Virus record (IMG/VR): IMGVR_UViG_3300032820_000128
Coordinates: 1-23,151 of that record
DNA: 23,151 bases
Source: a virus
Reading direction: 5' to 3' (one strand)
Below the pieces are notes generated by a model, which made no database searches, was not told the origin of the DNA, and saw nothing but the letters and a program-made list of their open reading frames with translations. This document shows, piece by piece, positions 11,141-19,434 of this stretch. A program made the translations under genes and the position numbers. Each line of letters starts with the position of its first letter. Positions within the stretch are counted from its first letter, which is position 1.

Positions 11141-12569
11141 CCTCCCCTAATATTTCATTACTAATTTTTACTTTGTTAAGTAAATTCTGCAATATTCGTT
11201 CGTCCACCGTTCCTTTAGAAACTAAATCAATATAGGTACAACTGCGCTCTTGCCCAATTCTGTGTATGCGATCTTCGGCCTGTACCCTGAGTTCTAGGTC
11301 GTAGGAATTAGAATAAAAAATCATGGTACTGGCCTCGGTTAACGTAATCCCCCGTCCCCCGGTCTGTGGATTAGACACAAAATATCTAAGCTCACTATCG
11401 GGATCTTGAAACTTGTCTATAATGACTTGGCGTTTGTCTTGCGGTGTCTTACCGTAATAAGAAGCTACTGCACCCGGTCCGAATTTCTCAGCAATGGCTT
11501 TTTCCAACTCTTGTATGTCTGTTTGGAACATAGCAAAGATAACTACTTTACCCGATGTCTCTTCTAATAAATCCAACACTGCTTGAACACGATTATTTTT
11601 TAAGACAATGGTTTCTCCTTCTTCATTACGCAAGCTGCCCGCTACAATTTGTTGTAGCCTCATTAATTGTGTAAGTATATTAACGGTGGAGAAAAGTTCG
11701 TCCTCTAGAATCATTAGTGCTTGTTTTTTCATGGAGCCATAAGCTACTTTTTGTTCATCGGTCAGCTCTATGTGGCGTTTTGTGTATACTTTTTCCGGAA
11801 GATCCAGACACTCATCTTTTCTTTTTCTTATGGAAAAGTCCTTGATGCTTTCCTGAAGTTCCTCCAGTTTTTGAAAACCTATAATTTGCTGGAAAGAATG
11901 TCTCCCCATGCGCCGTGCCTGGGTTATTGCATATCTGGCGCGAAAAGCATAGTAACTGCTAAAGCCCAGTAGGTTAGGAGACAAAAAATAACATTGGGAG
12001 TAGAGATCCAATGGGGTTCTGGTAATGGGAAAACCAGTTAAAATTCTCCTGTAGTCTGCCAGAGGGGCTAATTTAATTAAGTGTTGGGTTCGTTTGGCTT
12101 TGGGGTTTTTAATGGTGGTGGATTCATCTATGACCATCATGGTATCGTGGGTTACTAAAAATTCTTCTACAAATTTGCAGGCCTTGACGGTGGCAAAGGC
12201 TTCTACATTAACTAGAAAGATATTTAAAGTGCCGGTACTGTCCTCTTTGACCATTTTTTTGAAGGCCGTGGTCCATCGTTGTGTGTGATTGGGCTGCCAT
12301 ACCAGTACATTTCTTTCAATGCGCTCTGGCAAGTGCTTACTAATCTCATGCACGTCCCAATTACGCAAATTTCCTTTGGGAGTTACGATGAGTAGTCCAG
12401 AAATTTTTTGTTCTTCAAATAAGAAGGCTGCGTTATCCAACAGGATCTTGGATTTACCCAGGCCCATTTCCAAAAAAAGTGCAAATAGGGTACGATGGGC
12501 ACTGGCATTTAAAGTGTCAGATTGATGTTGATATGGTTCGGTCTTAAATTCATAATTTTCTAGGCTCAT
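11121..12569 (-). CDS. SNF2-family helicase/ATPase (phage type)
   Basis: The 482-residue protein has both helicase lobes of superfamily 2: a Q-like motif (YQHQSDTL, 13-20), Walker A (EMGLGKS, 34-40), Ia (LIVTPKGNLRNW), Walker B (VIDES, 147-151, in place of DEAH), III (LTGFPI, 178-183), IV region (KVVIFAMFQTDI), V (QTGGRGITLTEA, 402-413) and VI (QAEDRIHRIGQER, 430-442). The HRIGQ motif and the size place it with SNF2-like ATPases that move along double-stranded DNA. It probably remodels DNA-protein complexes or forks during replication or recombination. ATG 12569 follows AAGGA at 8 nt and a TTGCAG-17-TATAAT promoter. Confidence 0.93.
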   Translation of the reverse strand: MSLENYEFKTEPYQHQSDTLNASAHRTLFALFLEMGLGKSKILLDNAAFLFEEQKISGLLIVTPKGNLRNWDVHEISKHLPERIERNVLVWQPNHTQRWTTAFKKMVKEDSTGTLNIFLVNVEAFATVKACKFVEEFLVTHDTMMVIDESTTIKNPKAKRTQHLIKLAPLADYRRILTGFPITRTPLDLYSQCYFLSPNLLGFSSYYAFRARYAITQARRMGRHSFQQIIGFQKLEELQESIKDFSIRKRKDECLDLPEKVYTKRHIELTDEQKVAYGSMKKQALMILEDELFSTVNILTQLMRLQQIVAGSLRNEEGETIVLKNNRVQAVLDLLEETSGKVVIFAMFQTDIQELEKAIAEKFGPGAVASYYGKTPQDKRQVIIDKFQDPDSELRYFVSNPQTGGRGITLTEASTMIFYSNSYDLELRVQAEDRIHRIGQERSCTYIDLVSKGTVDERILQNLLNKVKISNEILGEVRNWFE

Positions 12570-12610
12570 AAGTTCTATCCTTTATTCTTCGTTATACATT
12601 CAAATAAATG

Positions 12611-12638
12611 TTGTAATTTATTATACAGGTGGTATAGT
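12611..12638 (+). promoter_or_regulatory. Sigma70-type promoter for the replication block
   Basis: TTGTAA (12611-12616), a 16-bp spacer, TATAGT (12633-12638). It points into the + strand replication genes; the predicted start is near 12645, the first base of the GCAACT inverted repeat. Confidence 0.6.
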
Positions 12639-12648
12639 CTCACTGCAA
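12620..12648 (-). promoter_or_regulatory. Sigma70-type promoter for the SNF2 gene
   Basis: On the - strand TTGCAG (12643-12648), a 17-bp spacer and a perfect TATAAT (12620-12625). It is interlaced with the + strand promoter: the two -10 boxes lie within the same 20 bp, so both cannot be occupied at once. Confidence 0.6.
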
Positions 12649-12659
12649 CTCGAAGTTGC
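12645..12659. promoter_or_regulatory. Inverted repeat GCAACT-cga-AGTTGC (operator candidate)
   Basis: A perfect 6-bp dyad that overlaps the - strand -35 box and the + strand transcription start. A dimeric repressor here would block both promoters; in RNA it would form a 5' end hairpin on the replication transcript. Confidence 0.5.
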
Positions 12660-12679
12660 TAACGAAAAAAAGGGGAAAA

Positions 12680-13252
12680 ATGAAAAAGATAAATGACCTG
12701 TTTGAAGAAAGTACCACGAAGGCCGTAGAAGAAATTGACGACACCTCCATTAAAGATCTTAGTGAAGTTTGCAATAAACTTCTTAAGGTAGAAGGAACCA
12801 TTGGCAACACGGAGGAAAGACTTAAACGGCTCAAAGATCAACGAAGAGAACTTTCAGAACAAATCATCCCGGATAAATTAACGCAATTAGGCGTAACCGA
12901 CATCAAGCTGACGGACGGATCACGTATTTCAGCAGAACCTTTTTATAGTGCCCGCATCAGTGCAGCCAATTTGGAATTTGCTCACGCGTGGCTACGAAAT
13001 CATGGACACGGCGACATCATCAAAAACACTTTGACCTTAACTTTTGGTCAAGGAGAAGATGAGATGGCCAAAGAATTGGAGGAGCAGTTAATTTCTCAAG
13101 GGCATATACCCGAAGAGAAAGAGGCGGTTCATCCAAGCACCCTGAGAGCGTTCATTAAAGAACGCATTGAATCGGGGGATAATACGTTTGACCTTGACGT
13201 GCAGAAGAAATTTTCTGTGTATCAGGGCAAGCGCACAAAAATAAATCGTTGA
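12680..13252 (+). CDS. Conserved phage early protein (190 aa)
   Basis: ATG 12680 follows AGGGG at 4 nt; a TTG at 12656 in the same frame is a less likely start. The 190-residue product has a long N-terminal coiled coil (LSEVCNKLLKVEGTIGNTEERLKRLKDQRRELSEQI), then a small mixed domain (GVTDIKLTDGSRISAEPFYSARISAANLEFAHAWLRNHGHGDIIKNTLTLTFGQGEDE) and an end with HPSTLRAFIKERIE. This arrangement is, from memory, that of a phage family of unknown function found next to replication genes (DUF7173-like; not verified). First gene after the divergent promoter, so probably expressed early and at a high level. Confidence 0.75.
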   Translation: MKKINDLFEESTTKAVEEIDDTSIKDLSEVCNKLLKVEGTIGNTEERLKRLKDQRRELSEQIIPDKLTQLGVTDIKLTDGSRISAEPFYSARISAANLEFAHAWLRNHGHGDIIKNTLTLTFGQGEDEMAKELEEQLISQGHIPEEKEAVHPSTLRAFIKERIESGDNTFDLDVQKKFSVYQGKRTKINR

Positions 13253-13274
13253 ATGAAGAAAGAAGGAGTAAAAA

Positions 13275-14066
13275 ATGGCAACGAAAAAAAATGGCAATGG
13301 GACGGCCATAACGTCCCTATTTGAAAACATCGAAGAGAAAGGTTTCGGTGATGTTGGAGCGGAAGATCTTAAAACTCCGCGTGTAAGCATAGTCCAGGCA
13401 TTGTCTCCACAAAGACAAAAAGCCTCTCCCGATTATGTGGCAGACGCAGAGGAAGGAGACATCTTCTTCTCAGGTAACAATACCAGTACAAGCGGCGACG
13501 AAGGTCTGCTGTTTCTACCCGTTTTCTACAACAAAACTCTAGTAGAGTGGAAGTTGCGTGAAAAAGGAGGTGGGCTTGTTGCCGTGCATCAACCGGATTC
13601 AGATCTTTTTAATCGATGCACTCGCGATGGTCAAGGTAGGCTGATAACGCCAGGTGGGGAAACCCAGTTGACGACTACTGCCAATCATTATGGCTACGCG
13701 CTTGTTGATGACACACCTCAAAAATGTGTTATTAATATGACGGGATCACAACTTAAGCACTCTCGCGCTTGGAACACCTTGATTCAAGGAACGAAAGTCC
13801 AGGGCCAGAAAGGGTTATTTACCCCTCCGGCTTTTTCTCACTGGTATCGTTTAAAGACTCAAGTGGAGTCCAATGATCGTGGGTCGTGGTACAGTTATAG
13901 TGTCACACAGGAACGGGTGTTAACGGAGAAGGATACTGAGCTCTTTAAAGAGGCAGAGGAGTTTTCTAAGTTTTGTTCCTCTGGAGGCATGGACCAATTA
14001 CAGGGTCCTAAGACTCCAACAATAGAGGATAAATCTTCCGAAAAAAAGGATTGGGAAGATAGTTAA
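13275..14066 (+). CDS. Conserved phage early protein, possible ssDNA-binding protein (263 aa)
   Basis: ATG 13275 follows AAGGAG at 6-7 nt. The 263-residue product has a basic start, then LKTPRVSIVQALSPQRQK and GDIFFSGNNT, a beta-rich centre (GLLFLPVFYNKTLVEWKLRE, YGYALVDDTPQKCVINMTGSQLKHSRAWNTLI) and an acidic C-terminus (IEDKSSEKKDWEDS). A beta-rich core with an acidic tail, just before primase and polymerase, is what a phage single-strand binding protein looks like, but no diagnostic OB-fold motif can be proven by eye. The alternative is another replication accessory protein. Confidence 0.65.
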   Translation: MATKKNGNGTAITSLFENIEEKGFGDVGAEDLKTPRVSIVQALSPQRQKASPDYVADAEEGDIFFSGNNTSTSGDEGLLFLPVFYNKTLVEWKLREKGGGLVAVHQPDSDLFNRCTRDGQGRLITPGGETQLTTTANHYGYALVDDTPQKCVINMTGSQLKHSRAWNTLIQGTKVQGQKGLFTPPAFSHWYRLKTQVESNDRGSWYSYSVTQERVLTEKDTELFKEAEEFSKFCSSGGMDQLQGPKTPTIEDKSSEKKDWEDS

Positions 14067-14073
14067 TCTATTT

Positions 14074-14129
14074 GGACTCCGACATTTTTGACACCATGCT
14101 TCTTTGTTGGAGTCCTCCCTCTGGGGACT
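14074..14129 (+). promoter_or_regulatory. Mutually exclusive hairpins in the primase leader
   Basis: GGACTCCGAC (14074-14083) pairs with GTTGGAGTCC (14106-14115) over 10 positions with one G.U pair. The part AGTCC (14111-14115, extended to 14117) can instead pair with GGGGACT (14123-14129), which contains the Shine-Dalgarno of ATG 14131. Only one of the two can form. Confidence 0.55.
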
Positions 14130-14130
14130 T

Positions 14131-15720
14131 ATGGAAAAAAATGCACAAAAATTTATGCAGGTATTCTCCGGACTGGAAAGAGCCCACGGCATCTATGAAA
14201 TAACAGGACAAAAGACTACCGCCAAAGGCATAAAAAAGGAGGGGCATGGACGCACCTTGCAAGAACCACTTACCGTAGATGTATGGCAACAACATCTTGA
14301 AGGAGAAATTTCTATCGGGGTAGTTCCCCTTAAAGATGATGAGACTTGTCAGTGGGGATGTATCGATGTGGACGAGTATCCTATTGATATTAAACAACTT
14401 TTAAAGACTCTTAAGGATATGTCATTGCCCCTAATCCCGTGTATGACTAAATCGGGAGGAGTACATTTGTTCTTATTCACTAAAAAGCCTATACCGGCTT
14501 TTAAAATACAAAGCAAATTAGAAGAAATTGCTGCTGCCATGGGAAGAACAGGGGATGAAATATTTCCTAAGCAGTATGAATGGTCTAAACAACTGCCCAA
14601 AGAAAAACAAACAGGGAACTGGCTCAACATGCCCTACTTTGCTGGGGAAGATACTACTCGATATGCACTCAATGTAGAGGGAGAAGCTGCAACTATTGAA
14701 GAGTTTTTTCAACTGGTAAAGAAAAAGGCCATTACTGAAAAACAAATAGACGAATATATCCCGGTTAAGAAAAACAGGAAAAAGCATGTTACCAAAGGAA
14801 ACGGCCTTTGGGATGAGGCTCCCCCCTGTTTGGTCCACATGAAACTCAATGGTATTCCAGAAGGCATGAGAAATAATGCCCTTCTTAACTACGGCGTTTT
14901 TTTGCGTAAGGCCTTTCCGGAGGGAGAGGAATGGAAAGATAAACTACAAGAAATTAATAAAACAGTATGTGCAAAGGCCCTATCACACAGTGAACTCAGC
15001 ACCATTATTCAAAGCTTGGAAAAAACAGAGTACCGCTATCAGTGCAGTAAGCCACCGCTAGTAGATTTTTGTCAAAGTGGTGTTTGTGTTACACGCCGTT
15101 ATGGCATAGATGCTTCGGAAAGGGAGCCAAATTTTGGAGGCTTACGAAAATATTTAACAGATCCACCACTTTGGCATTTGGACGTGGATGGTAGGACCAT
15201 TGTGCTGGATACTAAACAATTGCATAACTTCTCCATGTTTCAACAGCGCTGCATGGAAGTTTTAAATCAATGCCCCCCTGACATTAAAAAATCGGATTGG
15301 GTATCTCGACTTAATATATTACTACAAGAAGTACAGGAAGTAGATGTTCCTTCCGACATGACAAAGCACGGTCTTTTACAAGAAGCTATCTATGAGTTTT
15401 GCAGACTATCCGAATCTTTATCTAAACTGTCCATCGCTTCCAGTGGAGTATATCGACACGAAGAAGATGGAGAAAACCAATGGTGGTTTACTGGTCGGGA
15501 TGCCGTACTTTTTATTCAAGAGTTTAAGAAAATGCGTCATATTAAAGAAGCAGAAGTATTTACTGAACTGAAAGAGATGGGAGCATTGTCTCTTTCTAAA
15601 TGGATAGATAAAGGCATAGGAAATAAAAGAGTATGGGTATTGGATATACAGGAATTAGACGAGGACTCTATCATTGCAACTGATTTTAAAATAGCAGAGG
15701 AGCCAAAGGCATGGGAATAA
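14131..15720 (+). CDS. Archaeo-eukaryotic-type primase (TOTE-like)
   Basis: The frame opens at 14104, but ATG 14131 follows GGGGA at 4-5 nt. The 529-residue product has the AEP catalytic motifs: GCIDVDEYP (Asp79, Asp81), KSGGVHLFLF (Ser108-His112) and a following Arg/Lys-rich section, then WLNMPYF (164-170). This matches the primase module known from TOTE conflict systems and many phages. Further on are PPCL (Cys233), GIPEGMRNNALLNYG and CSKPPLVDFCQSGVC (Cys305, 314, 319), a probable zinc site. The last ~190 residues hold no known motif. It makes primers for the family A polymerase downstream; no DnaG-type or T7-type primase is present. Confidence 0.88.
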   Translation: MEKNAQKFMQVFSGLERAHGIYEITGQKTTAKGIKKEGHGRTLQEPLTVDVWQQHLEGEISIGVVPLKDDETCQWGCIDVDEYPIDIKQLLKTLKDMSLPLIPCMTKSGGVHLFLFTKKPIPAFKIQSKLEEIAAAMGRTGDEIFPKQYEWSKQLPKEKQTGNWLNMPYFAGEDTTRYALNVEGEAATIEEFFQLVKKKAITEKQIDEYIPVKKNRKKHVTKGNGLWDEAPPCLVHMKLNGIPEGMRNNALLNYGVFLRKAFPEGEEWKDKLQEINKTVCAKALSHSELSTIIQSLEKTEYRYQCSKPPLVDFCQSGVCVTRRYGIDASEREPNFGGLRKYLTDPPLWHLDVDGRTIVLDTKQLHNFSMFQQRCMEVLNQCPPDIKKSDWVSRLNILLQEVQEVDVPSDMTKHGLLQEAIYEFCRLSESLSKLSIASSGVYRHEEDGENQWWFTGRDAVLFIQEFKKMRHIKEAEVFTELKEMGALSLSKWIDKGIGNKRVWVLDIQELDEDSIIATDFKIAEEPKAWE

Positions 15721-15989
15721 ATAGAGAAGAAATATCAACTTATATAGAGGAACAGGGCATGAGTGGGGTACTGCTCGCTGATGGGCTAGAAGATGCTTTT
15801 ATAGGAGTGTCCTGTGGCTTTGGTCCTAATAAAGCTATTTATGACTGGGAGAAATGCGTAAAAATTTTTACGGAACGAGATGGAATGTCTTATGAAGAAG
15901 CTGTTGAATGGATGGATTTTAATGTGACCGGAGCGTATGTAGGCGAACAGACCCCTGAATTTATATTTTTATATGACAAGAATAACTAA
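15711..15989 (+). CDS. Conserved small phage protein (92 aa)
   Basis: ATG 15711 lies in the end of the primase gene after GAGGAG; the 3' end overlaps the helicase by 17 nt. The 92-residue product (GVLLADGLEDAFIGVSCGF, AIYDWEKCVKIFTERDGMSYEEAVEWMDFNVTGAYVGEQTP) matches a pattern common in phages and known to me only as a conserved hypothetical protein: a strand-rich start with 'DGLEDA.IGV', then 'RDGMs.EEA.e...fN..GAYvGe.TP'. Placement between primase and helicase suggests a replication accessory, without direct evidence. Confidence 0.75.
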   Translation: MGINREEISTYIEEQGMSGVLLADGLEDAFIGVSCGFGPNKAIYDWEKCVKIFTERDGMSYEEAVEWMDFNVTGAYVGEQTPEFIFLYDKNN

Positions 15990-17520
15990 ATATTTTGGTC
16001 CACCTGGAACGGGCAAAACGACAACCTTAATGAATATCATTGAAGATTACTTAGACAAAGGCACTCCACCGGAAAAGATTGTGTTTATTTCTTTTTCCGT
16101 TAAAGCAGCTGAGGAAGGAAAGAACAGAGCACATTTACGTTTTGGCCTGGGCTTTGATGAGATGCCTTACTTCTGTACGAGTCATGCTTTTTGCAAACGC
16201 ATAATGGGCATCTCCCAAGTAATGAATGGTAGGCATGTCTTTGATTTTCTTGAAGAGTATGAGTTTAATTTAACTAAAAAATATCCTGATAATGTTAGGG
16301 CGCTTAGGACCATCGTCCAAGATCCTTACTTCGACATCATAGAACGGGCAAAAGTTAACTGTCGTTCTTTAAAAGAAGAGCGGTTATCCCTGGATAAAGA
16401 AGAACGTAAGGGAGTAGTTACTCACATGCTAGAGCCTATTGCTGAAGCATGGGAAGCTTTTCGCTTATCCAGAGTACCTCCCGTTTATTCCTTTGCTGAC
16501 ATGATTAATAAGTTTTTGGCAGAAGGCACTCCTCCTCCTATGGATGTGTTAATAGTGGACGAAGCACAGGACTTAGCAGAATTGAATTGGAGACTGGTGG
16601 ACATGTTAGCTGCCCATGCTGACAAGACCTTTATAGCGGGGGATGATGACCAGGCTATTTATGAATGGAATGGGGCCCGACCGCAGCGTTTTGTGCAGTA
16701 CCGGGGAGATAGTGTGGTATTGGATCAGTCATATCGTATTCCCTCCCTGGTACATCCTCTTGCCGAGAGGATTTCCCAGCGGATTATTTCCAGAGAACCA
16801 AAGAAGTATAAACCTAGAAAAGAGAAAGGAAGTGTCAATAAGGTTAGTTCAGTGGAACTATTGCCGTTGCACAAGGGGCAATGGCTGGTACTAGCTTCCT
16901 GTGACTATATGCTAACGGATGCGTCTAAAGGCTACAATGTCAGAAAGTATTTAATAGATAACGGTTATCCCTTTATGCACAGTCATTTCCGTTATATTCC
17001 CCGTAAGATGATGTCCGCTATTAGCGTATGGGAAAGACTTAATGATGAAGAAGAAATTGCCTTGGGGGAATTGGATGATTTATATATCCATTTAGGAAAA
17101 GCGGGTGTGAAGCGCGGCTTTTTAACCCAAGTTAGTCAAGCCCCTAATAAAGCGCAGATGCTTACTTTACAAGAGATTATAGATAACTATGGATTAAGAG
17201 AAGAATGTTTAGGAAAAGAATGGAAAGAAGTGTTTCAAATGAGCATAGACGTAGAAAGAAGAAGTTTTATCGAAAGAGCTGCTGATAACGAAGAAAATTT
17301 ACATGGAGAACCACGTATTGTCATTTCCACGATACATCAGGCAAAGGGTGGGGAAGCGGAGAACGTCGCTGTGTACTTGGATCTTTCCAAGGCACAAAAG
17401 CGTAGCTCTATTTTACAACCGGATGGGCTGCACAGACAGTTCTATGTTGCGATTACGCGAACAATAGAAAATCTGTATTTGATCCAAGCCCAAGATGATT
17501 ACTACAGGTATGTTATATGA
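15973..17520 (+). CDS. UvrD/Rep-like superfamily 1 DNA helicase
   Basis: The 515-residue protein carries the SF1A set: Walker A GPPGTGKT (9-16), Ia region FISFSVKAAEEGK, Walker B LIVDEAQDL (193-201), III FIAGDDDQAIYEWNGA (220-235), IV LDQSYRIP (250-257), V ISTIHQAKGGEAENV (451-465) and VI FYVAITRTIENLYL (490-503). It is shorter than bacterial UvrD (about 720 aa), so the 1B/2B inserts are reduced. It probably unwinds DNA 3'-5' ahead of or behind the polymerase. ATG 15973 has no Shine-Dalgarno and lies in the end of the preceding gene, so translation is coupled. It overlaps the polymerase gene by 4 nt. Confidence 0.94.
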   Translation: MTRITKYFGPPGTGKTTTLMNIIEDYLDKGTPPEKIVFISFSVKAAEEGKNRAHLRFGLGFDEMPYFCTSHAFCKRIMGISQVMNGRHVFDFLEEYEFNLTKKYPDNVRALRTIVQDPYFDIIERAKVNCRSLKEERLSLDKEERKGVVTHMLEPIAEAWEAFRLSRVPPVYSFADMINKFLAEGTPPPMDVLIVDEAQDLAELNWRLVDMLAAHADKTFIAGDDDQAIYEWNGARPQRFVQYRGDSVVLDQSYRIPSLVHPLAERISQRIISREPKKYKPRKEKGSVNKVSSVELLPLHKGQWLVLASCDYMLTDASKGYNVRKYLIDNGYPFMHSHFRYIPRKMMSAISVWERLNDEEEIALGELDDLYIHLGKAGVKRGFLTQVSQAPNKAQMLTLQEIIDNYGLREECLGKEWKEVFQMSIDVERRSFIERAADNEENLHGEPRIVISTIHQAKGGEAENVAVYLDLSKAQKRSSILQPDGLHRQFYVAITRTIENLYLIQAQDDYYRYVI

Positions 17521-19388
17521 GTTTTGTTTATAAGCCCCCGACGGAATGGATCGCTCCCGATTCCTTTCCAACAGAAAAATTATGTAAAGCAAAAGAAATT
17601 GCTATTGATATTGAAACCAGGGATCCCAAGCTAAAAGAACTTGGTCCCGGCTACATCAGAAGAGATGGAGAAATGGTAGGTATTTCTTTTGCTATTGATG
17701 GTTATGAGAACTATTTTCCTTTTGGCCATGAGTCTGGATTTAATTTCTCCAAGAAGAAAGTGCTGGAGTTTACTAAAAAGATCTGTGCTACCAATAGTGA
17801 TAAGATCTTTCATAACGCCACCTATGATGTAGGCTGGCTTACTAACGAAAACATCCCTGTTAATGGCAGAATTATCGATACGATGGTGGTGGCTCCTCTT
17901 ATTAATGAGAACCAATATTGGTACACGCTGAACGCATTGGGTCGTGAATATGTTAACGAAGGGAAAACCGAGGCGGAGTTAAGCGCTGCAGCAGAGGAGT
18001 GGGGACTCGACCCCAAGGCTGAATTATGGCGCTTACCATCCGCGTATGTAGGGACTTATGCCACACAGGACGCAGCCCTCACGCTTAAATTATGGAATCA
18101 TTTCAAGATATTATTAGAGGAACAAAACCTGTGGAACATCTTTAATTTGGAAATAAATGTGCTTCCGGTCATCCTGGAGATGAAACAAAAGGGAGTCCGG
18201 GTGGATTTGGAACGTGCTGAGTATTTAAAGAAGGAACTTATTAAACGGGAAAAGCGCATTGTGCAAAAAATTAAGAAGGAGTCCGGTGTCCCTGAAGTAC
18301 AGTTATGGGCAGCGAACTCTTTGGCCAAGGTTTTTGATGCGTTGAAGCTGACCTATTTGCGAACTCCAACGGGTCTGCCCAGTTTTACCAAGGCCTTCCT
18401 GGAAAATCATACTCATCCCGTTGCGCGTCTAGTCCGGGAAGCCAGGGAAGTGAATAAAACTCACAGCACTTTCATTGACTCTATCTTAAAGCACGAACAT
18501 AAAGGGCGAATTCATGCCGAGATTAGACAGTTGCGGGGAGAAACCGGAGGTACGGTCACAGGTCGGTTGTCCATGAGCAATCCAAACTTGCAACAAGTCC
18601 CCGCACGGAACAAAGAGATCGGTCCTTTGATCCGTTCCTTGTTCTTGCCGGAAGAAGGAGAGCAATGGTGCTCTGCTGATTTCTCTCAACAGGAGCCGAG
18701 GATCCTTACGCACTACGCCAGTCGTTCCCGGTACGAAGGGGCTGAAACGATTGCCGATGCCTATCACGATGGCGATGCGGATTTCCACCAGGAGGTAGCT
18801 AACTTAGTGGAAATCGATAGAAAGACGGCCAAGACTATCGGGCTTGGCATTATGTACGGCATGGGGAAAGGCAAATTAGCGGATCAATTAGGAGTTACCG
18901 TTGATGAAGCATCGGAAGTATTAGCTAAGTTCAATACCTATGCGCCTTTTGTCAGGCAGCTCGCGGATTCCGTGATGCGTAGTGCCAACCAGAAAGGCTA
19001 TATCAAAACCATTCTGGGGAGAAGGTGCCACTTTGATATGTGGGAACCGCTTAAGTATGGCACCGGCAGACCGATGAAGCATAAGGAAGCGGTACACGAA
19101 TACAACGGAGAGATTAAAAGAGCCTTTGTTTATAAGGCATTGAACAAACTAATTCAAGGGTCGGCGGCCGACATGACTAAACAGGCGATGGTCCATTGCT
19201 ATGAAGCAGGCTATTTATGTCTTTTACAGGTACACGATGAACTGGTGTTCTCGGTCAAAGACATGGATGCGGTAAAAAACATCTGCCGGTTAATGGAGGA
19301 AGCAGTTCCCTTGGATATTCCCAACAAGGTAGATGCCGAGGTGGGAAAGAGTTGGGGGGACTCTATGGAAACCCCTAGGAAAACTTAG
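17517..19388 (+). CDS. polA: Family A DNA polymerase with 3'-5' exonuclease (Leu at the Phe762 position)
   Basis: The 623-residue protein has the T7/Pol I layout without a 5'-3' nuclease domain. Exonuclease motifs: AIDIETRD (Asp31, Glu33), FHNATYDVGWL (Asp104) and YATQDAAL (Tyr181, Asp185), all intact, so proofreading is expected. Polymerase: TVTGRLSMSNPNLQQVPAR (346-364), motif A SADFSQQEPR (Asp388), motif B RKTAKTIGLGIMYG (Arg435, Lys439, Leu443, Tyr447) and motif C LLQVHDELVFS (His573-Glu575). Leu443 aligns with E. coli Pol I Phe762. In marine viruses Leu here has been linked to temperate or slow-replicating phages. The start overlaps the helicase stop (ATGA). The stop lies in a perfect inverted repeat. 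Confidence 0.95.
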   Translation: MSFVYKPPTEWIAPDSFPTEKLCKAKEIAIDIETRDPKLKELGPGYIRRDGEMVGISFAIDGYENYFPFGHESGFNFSKKKVLEFTKKICATNSDKIFHNATYDVGWLTNENIPVNGRIIDTMVVAPLINENQYWYTLNALGREYVNEGKTEAELSAAAEEWGLDPKAELWRLPSAYVGTYATQDAALTLKLWNHFKILLEEQNLWNIFNLEINVLPVILEMKQKGVRVDLERAEYLKKELIKREKRIVQKIKKESGVPEVQLWAANSLAKVFDALKLTYLRTPTGLPSFTKAFLENHTHPVARLVREAREVNKTHSTFIDSILKHEHKGRIHAEIRQLRGETGGTVTGRLSMSNPNLQQVPARNKEIGPLIRSLFLPEEGEQWCSADFSQQEPRILTHYASRSRYEGAETIADAYHDGDADFHQEVANLVEIDRKTAKTIGLGIMYGMGKGKLADQLGVTVDEASEVLAKFNTYAPFVRQLADSVMRSANQKGYIKTILGRRCHFDMWEPLKYGTGRPMKHKEAVHEYNGEIKRAFVYKALNKLIQGSAADMTKQAMVHCYEAGYLCLLQVHDELVFSVKDMDAVKNICRLMEEAVPLDIPNKVDAEVGKSWGDSMETPRKT

Positions 19389-19405
19389 GATATATCCTAA
19401 GTTTT
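19380..19405. terminator. Perfect 11-bp inverted repeat with TTTT tail
   Basis: AAAACTTAGGA, TATA loop, TCCTAAGTTTT. The polymerase stop TAG (19386-19388) is inside the left arm. The stem is AT-rich with T/A tails on both sides, as in weak bidirectional intrinsic terminators; partial readthrough into the exonuclease genes is likely. Confidence 0.6.
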
Positions 19406-19409
19406 AATG

Positions 19410-19415
19410 TATAAT
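19410..19415 (+). promoter_or_regulatory. -10 box TATAAT before the small RHH-like gene
   Basis: TATAAT directly after the inverted repeat. The predicted start (~19422) leaves a 13-nt leader holding AGGAG (19425-19429). No good -35 lies at 16-18 nt, so this is tentative. Confidence 0.35.
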
Positions 19416-19434
19416 CCGAATAACAGGAGTAAGA

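Noticed and set aside
12656-12679. TTG start at 12656 for the first replication-block gene
   Set aside because: It lies in the GCAACT dyad near the predicted transcription start; ATG 12680 has AGGGG at good spacing.
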